NCBI RefSeq assembly: GCF_003144535.1
Contig: NZ_PHFJ01000015.1
Span: 53,169-117,168, forward strand
DNA from: Proteus penneri
Lineage (GTDB): Bacteria; Pseudomonadota; Gammaproteobacteria; Enterobacterales; Enterobacteriaceae
Direction: 5' to 3'
Length of the DNA stretch: 64,000 nt
In this document: positions 19,790 through 29,149 of the stretch, piece by piece
How the letters are laid out: the number at the start of each line of letters is the position of its first letter
Position numbering within the stretch: the first letter of the stretch is position 1
Notes under the pieces: model-generated
Database searches by the model: none
What the model saw: the letters and a program-made list of their open reading frames with translations, nothing else
Told to the model about the DNA's origin: nothing
Position numbers and translations under genes: made by a program

Positions 19790-20116
19790 TCAGTCCCACC
19801 AAACATCAAATAGTTCAGAGGTCTGTACATCTTGCATTTTATTCTCTTTTAGGAAGTTTTCGACTAATTGGCGATGCTCTTCTGTACATTTACCAATTTG
19901 TTGTAAGCAGATTAGGCCTTCCCAGCTCAGGTAACCACTTGCATCAAATGCCAGCCCGTTTGGCTCAATGACTTTGAGGATCAGTTCATCAACAAAGCGA
20001 TCCACTTCCTCAATAGGGGTATTTTCTGGGAAAGTCCATTTAACTGAAAAACCTAATTCCTGAAATTCATCGATACGCATTTTTTTGCGTAAACGGCGAC
20101 TACGTTGTTTAGCCAT
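19790..20116 (-). CDS. yggL: YggL, 50S-associated DUF469 protein
   Basis: The 108-aa protein starts [27 protein letters not shown], the signature of the YggL (50S ribosome-binding) family, and has the conserved acidic EEVDRFVDELI and GLAFDASGYLSWEG. Family members associate with the large ribosomal subunit. The start codon overlaps the trmB stop by one base, so translation is coupled. It is cytoplasmic and complete. Confidence 0.93.
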   Translation of the reverse strand: MAKQRSRRLRKKMRIDEFQELGFSVKWTFPENTPIEEVDRFVDELILKVIEPNGLAFDASGYLSWEGLICLQQIGKCTEEHRQLVENFLKENKMQDVQTSELFDVWWD

Positions 20117-20835
20117 TATTTTACCCTCTTAAACATAAGATCCCATACACCATGCCCCAAACGATGACCACGCTTCTCAAACTTAGTCACTGGGCGTGTT
20201 GCTGGTCGTGGTACATAATCCTGAGTTTCTGACAAATTCTGATAACCTTCAACACTTGTCATCACTTCAAGCATATGTTCTGCATATGGTTCCCAATCTG
20301 TCGCCATATGAAAAACACCGTCTAACGTTAATTTTTTTAAAATTAATTCTGCAAAAGGCACTTGAACAATACGGCGTTTATTATGACGCGCTTTGTGCCA
20401 CGGATCAGGAAAGAATAACTGAACCATTTTTAAGCTATTATCTGGGATCATGTGATTGAGTACTTCAATCGCATCATGACACATGACTCGCAAATTAGTT
20501 ACTTGTTCTTCTTCAGCACTTGCCAGACAAGCACCCACACCCGGTGCGTGTACTTCAATACCGAAATAATCATTTTCTGGTGTATTTTTTGCCATAGTCA
20601 CGAGCGATGCGCCCATGCCGAAGCCAATTTCTAAAATTACAGGCGCTTCGCGTCCAAAAACCTGACTGAAGTCGATGGGTTCCGGTTGATATTCAATACC
20701 AAAGACAGGCCACTGTGTTTCTAATGCTTGCTCTTGACGAGGCGTTAAACGGCCTTGTCTACGAACAAAACTACGAACGCGTCGTAAGGCACGCCCTTCT
20801 TCATTGAATTCCGGAGAAATTACATTTTTGATCAT
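20116..20835 (-). CDS. trmB: tRNA (guanine-N7-)-methyltransferase TrmB
   Basis: TrmB makes m7G46 in the variable loop of tRNAs using S-adenosylmethionine. The 239-aa class-I methyltransferase has [18 protein letters not shown] (motif I), [35 protein letters not shown] (family signature) and a C-terminal [19 protein letters not shown]. Full length. It diverges from mutY across 216 bp and is coupled to yggL. Confidence 0.96.
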   Translation of the reverse strand: MIKNVISPEFNEEGRALRRVRSFVRRQGRLTPRQEQALETQWPVFGIEYQPEPIDFSQVFGREAPVILEIGFGMGASLVTMAKNTPENDYFGIEVHAPGVGACLASAEEEQVTNLRVMCHDAIEVLNHMIPDNSLKMVQLFFPDPWHKARHNKRRIVQVPFAELILKKLTLDGVFHMATDWEPYAEHMLEVMTSVEGYQNLSETQDYVPRPATRPVTKFEKRGHRLGHGVWDLMFKRVK

Positions 20836-21051
20836 GTCTAATACTGTCAGTCGTTAGGCCAATTATTTACTTAAAACCGTGATAATGTCGCTATAGTGCA
20901 ACTTAACCGACATTATCCAAAGATCACTAAGTTTAGCAAGAGTCGTTTATAGAAGCATCACTCTATAAGATAAATATTAAGAGTGTTTACAGTTTATTCT
21001 CTCTGTGGTGCAATCTTATCTTAATCAGAACATGAGTTAATAAAATAAAAC

Positions 21052-22093
21052 ATGATGGAAGCACTGCAATTTTCGCAAGTCGTACTTAATTGGTATCACA
21101 AATATGGGCGTAAAACGCTCCCTTGGCAGCAAGAAAAAACGCCTTATCACGTTTGGTTATCTGAGGTAATGTTACAACAAACCCAAGTTGCAACGGTTAT
21201 TCCTTATTTTGAGCGTTTTATTTCACGCTTTCCTGATGTCGCTACGTTAGCTAAAGCACCATTAGATGAAGTGCTTCATTTATGGACGGGCCTTGGTTAT
21301 TACGCAAGAGCCAGAAACTTACATAAAGCAGCACAACACATTGTAGATAAACATCAAGGACAGTTTCCTGATACCTTTGAGGACGTTTGTGCTTTACCGG
21401 GTGTTGGGCGTTCAACTGCTGGTGCTATTTTATCGTTATCACTGAAAAAACCTTACCCAATCCTTGATGGTAATGTGAAACGTGTTTTAGCTCGTTGTTA
21501 TGCCGTTGAAGGCTGGCCGGGTAAAAAAGAAGTTGAAAAAAAATTGTGGGAGATCAGCGAAAACGTTACCCCAACTGTAGGTGTCGAGTATTTTAATCAG
21601 GCAATGATGGATTTAGGTGCAATGGTTTGTACTAGAAGCAAACCTAAATGTGAACTATGTCCACTAAATACAGGTTGTATCGCTTATGCTCAAAACAATT
21701 GGGCGGATTATCCTGGGAAAAAACCTAAAAAAGTTATCCCAGAGAAAATAACTTATTTTCTTATTTTACAATATGATAATCTGGTTTGGTTAGATAAAAG
21801 ACCGCCAGCAGGAATATGGGGGGGGATTATTTGCCTTTCCTCAATTTGAAACAAAAGCGCTTTTAGAACAGTGGTTAACTGAGCATGGGCTCGATAATAA
21901 TGAATCAGAACAACTAATTTCATTTAGGCATACTTTTAGCCACTTTCATTTAGATATTGTGCCAATTTGCGTAAAACTCTCAGCGTTTACCTCTATGATG
22001 GAGGAGCAAAAAGGACTTTGGTATAACTTACAGGCTCCTGCAAACATAGGGTTAGCAGCACCTGTAGAGAATTTACTTAGACAATTAGCCTAA
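21052..22093 (+). pseudogene. mutY: Adenine DNA glycosylase MutY, frameshifted at a G8 run
   Basis: MutY removes adenine mispaired with 8-oxoguanine. The catalytic domain is intact: LPWQ...[12 protein letters not shown] (catalytic Glu near residue 38), [14 protein letters not shown] with the catalytic Asp in [12 protein letters not shown], and the Fe-S ligands [17 protein letters not shown]. At about 21819-21826 a run of eight G shifts the frame, so translation stops at 21849 after 265 aa. Seven G would read [12 protein letters not shown] and continue to the TAA at 22091-22093, giving 346 aa (E. coli 350). The lost part is the MutT-like domain that recognises 8-oxoG. This may be a phase-variable tract, a fixed mutation or an assembly error. 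Confidence 0.9.
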
Positions 22094-22122
22094 GCTAATC
22101 CCTGCGATATTGAGGATTTATT

Positions 22123-22395
22123 ATGAGCAGAACTATTTTTTGTACTTTCCTAAACAAAGAAGCTGATGGACTTGATTTTCAGTTGTACCCAGGAGAAATT
22201 GGAAAGCGCATTTTCAATGAGATATCAAAAGAAGCATGGGCCCAATGGATGGCAAAACAGACCATGCTTATCAATGAGAAAAAACTTAACACCATGAACC
22301 CTGATGATCGCAAACTATTAGAACAAGAAATGGTACGATTTTTATTTGAAGGCCATGATGTTCATATTGACGGCTACACTCCGCCTGAAAAATAA
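22123..22395 (+). CDS. yggX: YggX, Fe(II)-trafficking / oxidative protection protein
   Basis: The 90-aa protein has [31 protein letters not shown] with the conserved Cys7, and [20 protein letters not shown], which match E. coli YggX. It protects Fe-S clusters against oxidants. It lies 29 bases after the reconstructed mutY end, the conserved mutY-yggX-mltC order, and has AGGA upstream. Confidence 0.96.
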   Translation: MSRTIFCTFLNKEADGLDFQLYPGEIGKRIFNEISKEAWAQWMAKQTMLINEKKLNTMNPDDRKLLEQEMVRFLFEGHDVHIDGYTPPEK

Positions 22396-22458
22396 TATTC
22401 ACTTTTCCAGAGTCTTTAAGGCTCTGGTATTTTATTCACCATAGCGATTCAATTGACC

Positions 22459-23529
22459 ATGAAAAAAATCCTTCTCTTGCTAATTATCGCCCCACTACTC
22501 ATTTCATGTAGTAGCCAACCCTCTAAGACATTTGAACCTGATTATGCAAAGGACACCAATGCGTTCGATATTCTTATGGGACAATTTGCCAATAATATCG
22601 AAATGATTTGGGGTATGAAGGAAGTTTTAATAGCCGGTCCTAAAGACTACGTAAAATATACTGACGCTTATAAAACCCGTAGTCATATTAACTTTGAAGC
22701 GGGTACCATCACGATAGAAACATTAGGTGGTGATGCTCCTCAATTTCAATTACATAAGGCGATTGTCACAACGTTATTGATGGGCGAAGATCCAGGCTCT
22801 ATCGATCTCTATTCTGATGTCAATAACATCCCTCACAGTACAGAACCTTTTTTATCTGGGCAGGTTCTTGATAATACAGGGCAACCTATACGCTGGGAAT
22901 GGAGAGCCAATAAGTTTGCTGATTACCTGATTGCTAATAAATTACAAAAACGCCAATCTGGTATAAATACAATTTGGTATGTCACCATTAATCTTGTTCC
23001 TAACCACCTTGATAAACGTGCTCATAAATATTTACCGTTAGTTCAACAAGCGGCAGCTAAATATGGTGTTGAGCCTTCGCTTATCCTAGCTATTATGCAA
23101 ATTGAATCAAGTTTTAACCCATATGCCGTGAGTAGTTCTGATGCTCTAGGTTTAATGCAGATCATGCCAGCAACGGCTGGTCGAGATGTATTCCGTATGC
23201 AAGGTAAATCAGGACAACCAAGCCGCAGTTACTTGTTTGATCCTGCTAATAATATCGATGCAGGTGCTGCTTATATTTCAATACTACAAAACAGCTATCT
23301 TGGTGATATCAAAGATCCTATTTCCCGCCGCTATGCCGTTATACAGGCTTATAACGGTGGTGCAGGTAGTGTGTTACGGATCTTCCATAACGATAAGAAA
23401 CAAGCAGCTGCCATGATTAACAACTTAGAACCAACGCAAGTGTATACCACATTACGTAATAAGCACCCTGCCGACCAATCTCGTCGCTATCTTGAGAAGG
23501 TCAGTACAGCTCAACGTAACTATCGTTAG
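22459..23529 (+). CDS. mltC: Membrane-bound lytic murein transglycosylase C
   Basis: MltC cleaves peptidoglycan glycan strands to 1,6-anhydro products from the outer membrane. The 356-aa lipoprotein has a signal with lipobox LLISC near residue 17, an N-terminal DUF3393-type domain, and a C-terminal SLT domain with [29 protein letters not shown] (catalytic Glu) and [14 protein letters not shown] chose the ATG at 22459 (MKKILLLL), as in E. coli, over an in-frame TTG at 22453. Confidence 0.95.
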   Translation: MKKILLLLIIAPLLISCSSQPSKTFEPDYAKDTNAFDILMGQFANNIEMIWGMKEVLIAGPKDYVKYTDAYKTRSHINFEAGTITIETLGGDAPQFQLHKAIVTTLLMGEDPGSIDLYSDVNNIPHSTEPFLSGQVLDNTGQPIRWEWRANKFADYLIANKLQKRQSGINTIWYVTINLVPNHLDKRAHKYLPLVQQAAAKYGVEPSLILAIMQIESSFNPYAVSSSDALGLMQIMPATAGRDVFRMQGKSGQPSRSYLFDPANNIDAGAAYISILQNSYLGDIKDPISRRYAVIQAYNGGAGSVLRIFHNDKKQAAAMINNLEPTQVYTTLRNKHPADQSRRYLEKVSTAQRNYR

Positions 23530-23550
23530 TTAATAATTAGTCTAAAAAAT

Positions 23551-23583
23551 AAAGCTTCCTCAATAAGTTTGGGGAAGCTTTTC
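23551..23583 (+). terminator. Terminator after mltC
   Basis: AAAGCTTCC (23551-23559) pairs with GGAAGCTTT (23573-23581), followed by TT. It lies 22 bases after the mltC stop codon. Confidence 0.75.
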
Positions 23584-23750
23584 TATAATTACGATTCGAT
23601 AGCTCGTCTTATCACATTTCTATCATCATTTGTTATGTATACCACTAAACCTTTTTAACTTCACTTTTGCTCTTTTTTTATGAAAAATAGCGTTTTATTA
23701 ATCAATAAGTTTAAAAAAACAGCAATCAAACGGTTTTGTGATAAATAACG

Positions 23751-23779
23751 TTGACGAGCAAAGCGATATCGGGTTTAAT
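23751..23779 (+). promoter_or_regulatory. Promoter of tRNA-Phe
   Basis: TTGACG (23751-23756), a 17-base spacer and TTTAAT (23774-23779) are followed by a GC-rich discriminator CGCCCC, as in stringently controlled stable-RNA promoters. Predicted transcription begins just before the tRNA 5' end at 23790. Confidence 0.75.
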
Positions 23780-23789
23780 ACGCCCCGTT

Positions 23790-23865
23790 GCCCGAATAGC
23801 TCAGTCGGTAGAGCAGGGGATTGAAAATCCCCGTGTCCTTGGTTCGATTCCGAGTTCGGGCACCA
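23790..23865 (+). tRNA. tRNA-Phe (GAA)
   Basis: The 76-base cloverleaf has a GCCCGAA/TTCGGGC acceptor stem, D-loop AGCTCAGTCGGTAGAGC, anticodon stem GGGGA-TTGAAAA-TCCCC with anticodon GAA (23823-23825), TTCGATT T-loop and encoded CCA. The 3' half is duplicated at 24548-24591, marking it as an integration target. Confidence 0.98.
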
Positions 23866-23964
23866 TCTTTCTTTTGTTCGTCAGTGACTTAAATCACTGA
23901 GAGGGCAAACAAGAGTGGAAAAATATAATTTGGCACTGTCACTTTATGTTGAAACTCTTAAACT

Positions 23965-23998
23965 AAACAGTCTTGCTCAAATCAAGGCTGTTTTTTTA
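23965..23998 (+). terminator. Terminator downstream of tRNA-Phe
   Basis: AAACAGTCTTG (23965-23975) pairs with CAAGGCTGTTT (23983-23993, one G-T pair), ending in seven T. It is probably the tRNA transcript terminator. Confidence 0.8.
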
Positions 23999-24066
23999 TT
24001 TGTACCTTTTACTTTCTTTCCTAATCACTGTCAAATCTTGATACTCCTCCTGTTATTTTCATCACA

Positions 24067-24345
24067 TCAAACCACCCAACATTGAACACTTGATCTGTCG
24101 GTTCTACTCCTACCTTTTGTGCTTCTTTCGCTAATAGCTACTTTCGTGCCATCACGGCTCGCATTTGATAAACCAAGCGCATGATTACTTAGCTTTTCAT
24201 GTTGAGGTGAGGCAGGCTTTGTTCTGCCAGCAACTGCTAAAATACTCCGAATGCCTGCCATTTCGTTTTGAAGTGTTCTTTTTGAAATACCTTCTTCCTG
24301 ACGACTTTTGATATGAAGCTCGATATGGATTACGAATACAAGTAT
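24067..24345 (-). pseudogene. Integrase fragment (island scar)
   Basis: On the minus strand an open frame reads SRQEEGISKRTLQNEMAG, then IRSILAVAGRTK, then LSNHALGLSNASRDGTKVAIS, ending at 24067. This pattern resembles the N-terminal SAM-like DNA-binding region of integrase-domain proteins found on integrative elements (recognised from memory). Its upstream part overlaps, in another frame, the end of the ParA fragment, and the catalytic tyrosine recombinase domain is absent. It is therefore a decayed piece. It lies between tRNA-Phe and a partial tRNA copy. Confidence 0.55.
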
Positions 24346-24505
24346 GGAAAATTAATCGTTCTGGATGATTAAGATCCACTGTTTGCATCAATAAGTAGTG
24401 TTTTAACCCTGCATCAGCACATATTCCTGCGAGATTTGCAGAATAAGTGGATTTACCTTCCCCACCTTTTGTAGAAATAACTGAAATTACCTGCATATAA
24501 GCCAC
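24340..24505 (-). pseudogene. ParA/Soj-like partition ATPase fragment (island scar)
   Basis: The product begins MAYMQVISVISTKGGEGKSTYSANLAGICADAGLK, with a deviant Walker A KGGEGKST typical of ParA proteins that sit at one end of integrative conjugative elements. After about 35 residues the sequence appears to jump (LLMQTVDLNHPERLIFHTCI), suggesting an internal deletion, and then runs into the integrase fragment out of frame. Walker B and the rest are missing. The fragment points towards tRNA-Phe, a usual ICE orientation. Confidence 0.65.
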
Positions 24506-24547
24506 CTGAATTAGTTCAGATAACCTACGTTTATTTATGCTTTAAGC

Positions 24548-24591
24548 TTGAAAATCGCCGTGTCCTTGGTTCGATTCCGAGTTCGAACACC
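24548..24591 (+). repeat. Partial copy of tRNA-Phe 3' end (att-like direct repeat)
   Basis: These 44 bases repeat tRNA-Phe 23821-23864 (anticodon loop through the 3' end) with only three differences: one in the anticodon stem and two in the acceptor stem. With the intact tRNA it flanks a 682-bp segment holding ParA and integrase fragments, so it reads as the distal attachment site left by an integrated island. Confidence 0.85.
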
Positions 24592-24812
24592 TCTATTTAG
24601 AAAAACCAGCCTTAGAGCTAGTTTTTTGCTTTCTGAGGTTTATGTAAAATGAAAACGCCCGACACATATAAGACACTATAATAATAGTGGAAAAATATAA
24701 GAAAAAATCAAAAAATATCGAAACATTCTATTATTTTATCAATTTATTAAATTTTAAATATATAAATATCTCTCTCATAACCGATAGCTTTGATAATATA
24801 CTCTTTAATAAC

Positions 24813-24835
24813 ACCACCCTCTAGGAGAGGGTGGT
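24813..24835 (-). terminator. Hairpin downstream of rclA
   Basis: A perfect 10-bp GC-rich stem ACCACCCTCT / AGAGGGTGGT with a three-base loop lies 50 bases past the rclA stop. The T tract is short (GTTATT on the minus strand), so the call is moderate. Confidence 0.55.
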
Positions 24836-24884
24836 AAACAATCAAAAAACAACTATATAAATTCAAAACAAATAAATATATTTC

Positions 24885-26210
24885 TTATTTTATTAATGAA
24901 AATAAATCATTAAGCGATTCACTCATACTAGGATGGGTAAATATTTGATCTCGTAACACAGTAAATGGTAATTTTGCATCCATTACTATTTTTATAATAT
25001 TAATTATTTCATGAGACTCAATACATAGTAATGAAGCACCAAGAATATACCGTGTTTTGCGATCAACTATTACTTTCAATATACCGCGAGTATCATTCAT
25101 AACTCTAGCTCTTGGGATCGCAGCAACAGGCAAAGTAGCAATCTCAATTTCAGCGCCACTTGCCACAGCTTGTTCTTCTGTCATTCCTATACGTGATAAT
25201 GGTGGTGTCATAAAAACAGAATAAGGGATATTTTGCCGTAGATCTGTACTACGTTTGCCATCACCTAATAATTCATCTTTCACTATACGAAAATCATCCA
25301 ACGATATATAAGTAAATTGAGGTCCACCAGTAACATCCCCCATTGCCCAGATATTATCTACTGTAGTATGCAAATGTTTATCAACAATTATAGCGCCATT
25401 CTCATTTACAGCTACACCCGCATTTTGTAACTGTAATTGTTCTATTGCAGGTTTACGACCAGAAGCAACCAACAATATATCAACATCCTGTGAACCATGA
25501 GTCATGTGAACCTGAATTTTATCATCCTTTCGATTTATGCTATTCACATTAGCATTGAGAATAATATCGACTCCTTGTTCACTCAAAATATTGGCAATAG
25601 CATCCGCAATGTCTCGATCTTCTCTAGGTAGAAATAATGGGGCTGCTTCAAATATTGTCACCTTGCTACCAAAGTTAGCAAACATAGATGCAAATTCTAC
25701 TCCAATATACCCGCCACCAAGGATACCTAAGTGTGTTGGTAAAAAGTCCAAATCAAGTATTCCCGTACTATCATATACCCCAGGAGTTGTGGTTAATCCA
25801 GAAATAGGCGGTAACACTGTTTGTGCTCCTGTATTAATGAATATCTTCTCACCCACTATTTTCAACTCACCATTAGACTGATGTATAAGTATCGTATTGC
25901 TATCAACAAACTCAGCACGACCGTCAATAACATCAATGTTATCCATATCAGCAAGATTGTGAAAATTTTTATTACGTAAAAACTTAACAACATCAGTTTT
26001 ACGTTGCATTGCGGAAGAAAAATCTTTATGTAATTGCGCTTCATGTACTAATGTTTTAGTTGGAATACAGCCGATATTAATACAAGTACCTCCATACATA
26101 CTCTTTGACTGTTCAATAATAGCAACGCGCCATCCAGCTTTAGCCAATGTGGTAGCCAGCGTTTTACCCGCTTTTCCAAAACCAATAATTACTGCCTGAT
26201 ATTTATTCAT
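24885..26210 (-). CDS. rclA: RclA, reactive-chlorine resistance flavin oxidoreductase
   Basis: RclA is a cytoplasmic flavoprotein disulfide reductase that protects against hypochlorite; in E. coli it reduces Cu(II). The 441-aa protein has the same length as E. coli RclA, the FAD motif IIGFGKAGKTLA, redox cysteines C43 and C48 in GGTCINIGCIPTK, the NAD(P)H Rossmann GILGGGYIGVEFASMF, and the C-terminal FTHPSMSESLNDLF. It is divergent from rclR across 228 bp, so RclR activation through that gap is expected. Confidence 0.96.
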   Translation of the reverse strand: MNKYQAVIIGFGKAGKTLATTLAKAGWRVAIIEQSKSMYGGTCINIGCIPTKTLVHEAQLHKDFSSAMQRKTDVVKFLRNKNFHNLADMDNIDVIDGRAEFVDSNTILIHQSNGELKIVGEKIFINTGAQTVLPPISGLTTTPGVYDSTGILDLDFLPTHLGILGGGYIGVEFASMFANFGSKVTIFEAAPLFLPREDRDIADAIANILSEQGVDIILNANVNSINRKDDKIQVHMTHGSQDVDILLVASGRKPAIEQLQLQNAGVAVNENGAIIVDKHLHTTVDNIWAMGDVTGGPQFTYISLDDFRIVKDELLGDGKRSTDLRQNIPYSVFMTPPLSRIGMTEEQAVASGAEIEIATLPVAAIPRARVMNDTRGILKVIVDRKTRYILGASLLCIESHEIINIIKIVMDAKLPFTVLRDQIFTHPSMSESLNDLFSLIK

Positions 26211-26438
26211 ATTAATTCCACCTATCAGTAAATATTTATTTAATTTACTCTATGATAGTTGAACAAGAAGAAATACGAATTTTCCATAAAATGACTATTT
26301 TTGTCTTAGAGTCTAAAATATCGAAGTCAACATAAAAAGTACTGAAAAAATAGTAATTTCAATATTATGATAATGAAAAATCAAAATACAATGAAGAAGA
26401 TATAACATCATATCCTATATGATATTCGGGAGCTTTAT

Positions 26439-27296
26439 ATGGATACGCTTAGCCGTTTGCTAATTCTGAATATACTAGAAGGAGCAATCGATAAAAATTG
26501 CCTTTTAGGTGATAGCTGGAAAATTCATCATACAACAGGGGAATTTTCAGTGGTTCGCTGGCATACTGTCACTCAAGGTGCCGCAAAAATAGAAACACCG
26601 ACAGGCCAAACATTTACCTTAAGACCGGGAAGGATTGTATTATTACCTCATAATTCCGCTCATTGCTTAAATCAATTAGAAGATGAGCCAACACACATTA
26701 TTTGTGGCAGTCTACGATTACAATATTCAGCACGTCATTTTTTAACCACATTGCCTGAAGTGCTATATCTAGCTCCATCAAATAATAGCTTAGAGTTCTA
26801 TTGGCTTAAGGAAGTTATCTGTTTTTTACAACAAGAATCTGATACGGGTATGTTAGGGTCCGATGCATTGTGTAGCCAGCAATGTTCTACATTATTCACA
26901 CTTGCAATTCGTAATTGGCTAACTCAAGTTACTACTGAGAAGAATCTACTCAATTTGCTATTACATCCTCGACTGGGTCTAGTTATTTCACAAATGATGG
27001 AAAATCCATCACACCCATGGACAATTAAAGAGCTAGCTCAACAGAGCTATATGTCACGAGCTAGTTTTGCACAACTCTTTCGTAAAATATCTAACACTAC
27101 ACCGATGTCTGTATTAACAATGTTACGACTACAAATAGCTGCACAAACTTTATCTCGTGAAACATTACCAATAGTGGTGATAGCTGAATCAGTAGGTTAT
27201 GCCAATGAATCATCATTTCATAAGGCTTTTGTACGTGAATTTAACTGTACTCCTGGCGAATATCGTAAAAAAATAAAATTACTTGGGACTGAATAA
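26439..27296 (+). CDS. rclR: RclR, AraC-family reactive-chlorine sensor
   Basis: The 285-aa regulator has an N-terminal cupin-like sensor and a C-terminal AraC-type double helix-turn-helix (WTIKELAQQSYMSRASFAQLFRK; ESVGYANESSFHKAFVREF). The redox-sensing cysteines known from E. coli RclR are at identical positions, C21 (DKNC) and C89 (HIICGS), together with H75. It should activate divergent rclA upon oxidation. GGGAG precedes the ATG. No rclB follows; a DUF417 gene of the rclC family lies 3 kb away. Confidence 0.95.
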   Translation: MDTLSRLLILNILEGAIDKNCLLGDSWKIHHTTGEFSVVRWHTVTQGAAKIETPTGQTFTLRPGRIVLLPHNSAHCLNQLEDEPTHIICGSLRLQYSARHFLTTLPEVLYLAPSNNSLEFYWLKEVICFLQQESDTGMLGSDALCSQQCSTLFTLAIRNWLTQVTTEKNLLNLLLHPRLGLVISQMMENPSHPWTIKELAQQSYMSRASFAQLFRKISNTTPMSVLTMLRLQIAAQTLSRETLPIVVIAESVGYANESSFHKAFVREFNCTPGEYRKKIKLLGTE

Positions 27297-27405
27297 ACAC
27301 AATAAAATATAAAAATACTTTATGTGCTTTGCCTTATAAAATGTTGAATAAAAGATAATGCTTCACTATTATTTATAGAACTCTATTTCACTCTATATAA
27401 ATAGC

Positions 27406-27443
27406 AATCCCAATTAATCGTTAATTAATTGGGATTATTATTT
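27406..27443. terminator. Bidirectional terminator between rclR and guaD
   Basis: A 13-bp stem AATCCCAATTAAT / ATTAATTGGGATT with a five-base loop (27406-27436), followed by a T/A-rich tract. It lies between the convergent 3' ends of rclR and guaD. Confidence 0.75.
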
Positions 27444-27497
27444 AAATAAAAAATCGATATATTTATTGCATATACTCTATATTAATTTTTTTGATAA

Positions 27498-28871
27498 TTA
27501 ATAAACCTTTTTTCCTCCAACCCAAATATCCGTAATGTTAATTCGCTGAGTATTATAAATAAGCTTTTGTAAAATATCATGGCTAGAGTCTTCTTCACGA
27601 ATAAGAATATCAGAACTCGTTACATTGGTATCAATAACCATTGCATCAAATAAATATCCTTCTCTCAATTGGCCAATAGGCAAATCAAGCACTTCACCAC
27701 CACCACCTGTTGCTAACCAAAAAGCTTCTTTAAATGTAATTTCAGAACCAGAACATCCTCGTTGTTCTGCTGATAATTGTGAATTAACACCATCATTAAG
27801 CGCCTTACTTGCTGTAATTGAATGACGACAAGCATCAAAAATTGAAGGGCTATGTCCCGCAGCTATATCACTTCCTAATCCAACATGAACATGTCGATTA
27901 AGTGCCTTACGCAAAGGAAAAACACAATTCGCAAAATAGAAATTAGATAAAGGACAATGTGCGATCCCTGCTGATTTAGATTTAATGATATTGATATCAT
28001 CATCAGAAATTAAATTACTATGTGCTAAAATAGTTTTACGAGTCATTAAGCCAAAATTATTTAAAGCTTGAGCATCTGTTACACCATACCGCTCTAATAC
28101 ATAATTATGTTCCCAATCACTTTCCGAACAATGTGTCTGAACATGACAATGTGTTTCTTGTGCAAGTTCTCCTAATCCTTTGAGTAACTCTGTTGTACAA
28201 CTAGGTATAAAACGAGGAGTAATAACAGGTAATATTTGATTATTCTCATTACCCGATAATTTTTTTATATCCTCAATAAATAGATGTGTTTCTTCAATTG
28301 CACTTTTAGCTGATTTATCACGATAATAATCTGGGCAAGAATTAGGATCATCCATAGCCACTTTACCAATTAAAGCTCGTTGCCCAAGAGAAAGGCAGAT
28401 CCGCCCTAATTCTACACTCGACTCTCTGTGAATAGTCGCAAAATAAACAGCTGTTGTTGTTCCATTTTCTAATAATGTTTGCACTAGATGCTGATAAGTT
28501 TTACGGGTAAATTCTAAATCTGAATAACGAGCTTCAAGTGGAAAAGTATATTCTTGTAACCATTGATCCAGAGGAAGATCTAATGCTTTACCAAGGTTAG
28601 GCCATTGTGGTGCATGCACATGTAAATCAATAAAACCAGGTAATAGATATTGATCAGATTTAAGTTCGTGAAGAATATTATTATTTTTAGCCCAAGATAG
28701 AAGAGGCAAATAATCTTCTTCATTAGAATGATAAATTTTTGCAATAAAACCTAATTTATCAATACAAATAAGAGAATGTTCAATAAAATGCAACTCGTCT
28801 GCAGAAGATGAAGTAAAAGCTTTTGCTTTAATTACTTTCTCATAGTCTCTAAATATAATATTTTGAACCAT
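27498..28871 (-). CDS. guaD: Guanine deaminase
   Basis: GuaD is a zinc amidohydrolase that deaminates guanine to xanthine in purine salvage or breakdown. The 457-aa protein has the metal motif PGFIDLHVHAPQWPNLG near residue 76, LDLPLDQWLQEYTFPLE, the family HCSESDWEH, and GLGSDIAAGHSPSIFDACR, all typical of guanine deaminase. The frame is intact. No xanthine-utilisation genes lie next to it, so it appears to act alone here. Confidence 0.93.
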   Translation of the reverse strand: MVQNIIFRDYEKVIKAKAFTSSSADELHFIEHSLICIDKLGFIAKIYHSNEEDYLPLLSWAKNNNILHELKSDQYLLPGFIDLHVHAPQWPNLGKALDLPLDQWLQEYTFPLEARYSDLEFTRKTYQHLVQTLLENGTTTAVYFATIHRESSVELGRICLSLGQRALIGKVAMDDPNSCPDYYRDKSAKSAIEETHLFIEDIKKLSGNENNQILPVITPRFIPSCTTELLKGLGELAQETHCHVQTHCSESDWEHNYVLERYGVTDAQALNNFGLMTRKTILAHSNLISDDDINIIKSKSAGIAHCPLSNFYFANCVFPLRKALNRHVHVGLGSDIAAGHSPSIFDACRHSITASKALNDGVNSQLSAEQRGCSGSEITFKEAFWLATGGGGEVLDLPIGQLREGYLFDAMVIDTNVTSSDILIREEDSSHDILQKLIYNTQRINITDIWVGGKKVY

Positions 28872-28965
28872 TACGTTCTCCTCAAAATATATAATACCAT
28901 CCTTACTTTCTCTTTTTTAAACTAGAGAAAAACCTAATACCCATCATCGCTATTAATTATAAATA

Positions 28966-29000
28966 TAAAAAAACAAAAGTTGGATCGAAACCCAACTTTT
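28966..29000 (-). terminator. Terminator for the trimeric autotransporter gene
   Basis: AAAAGTTGG (28975-28983) pairs with CCAACTTTT (28992-29000). On the minus strand the stem runs into a T-rich tract. It lies 150 bases downstream of the autotransporter stop. Confidence 0.8.
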
Positions 29001-29149
29001 GGGAAAAAAATAGAGATAATAATAGAGATAATAATAATAAAAATAGTCACCTGCCATAACAGCAGTGTACAAAAAACAATTAAATCTCTTACAATTAAGA
29101 TGAAATTTAGAATTATTATTCTAAATAGAAATCATTTTATCACAGTATA

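Noticed and set aside
23881..23900. Inverted repeat TCAGTGA/TCACTGA just after tRNA-Phe
   Set aside because: Only 7 bp with no T tract; the stronger terminator at 23965-23998 explains transcript ending better.
29000..29045. AGAGATAATA repeats after the autotransporter terminator
   Set aside because: Short low-complexity AT-rich repeat with no sign of coding or structured RNA.
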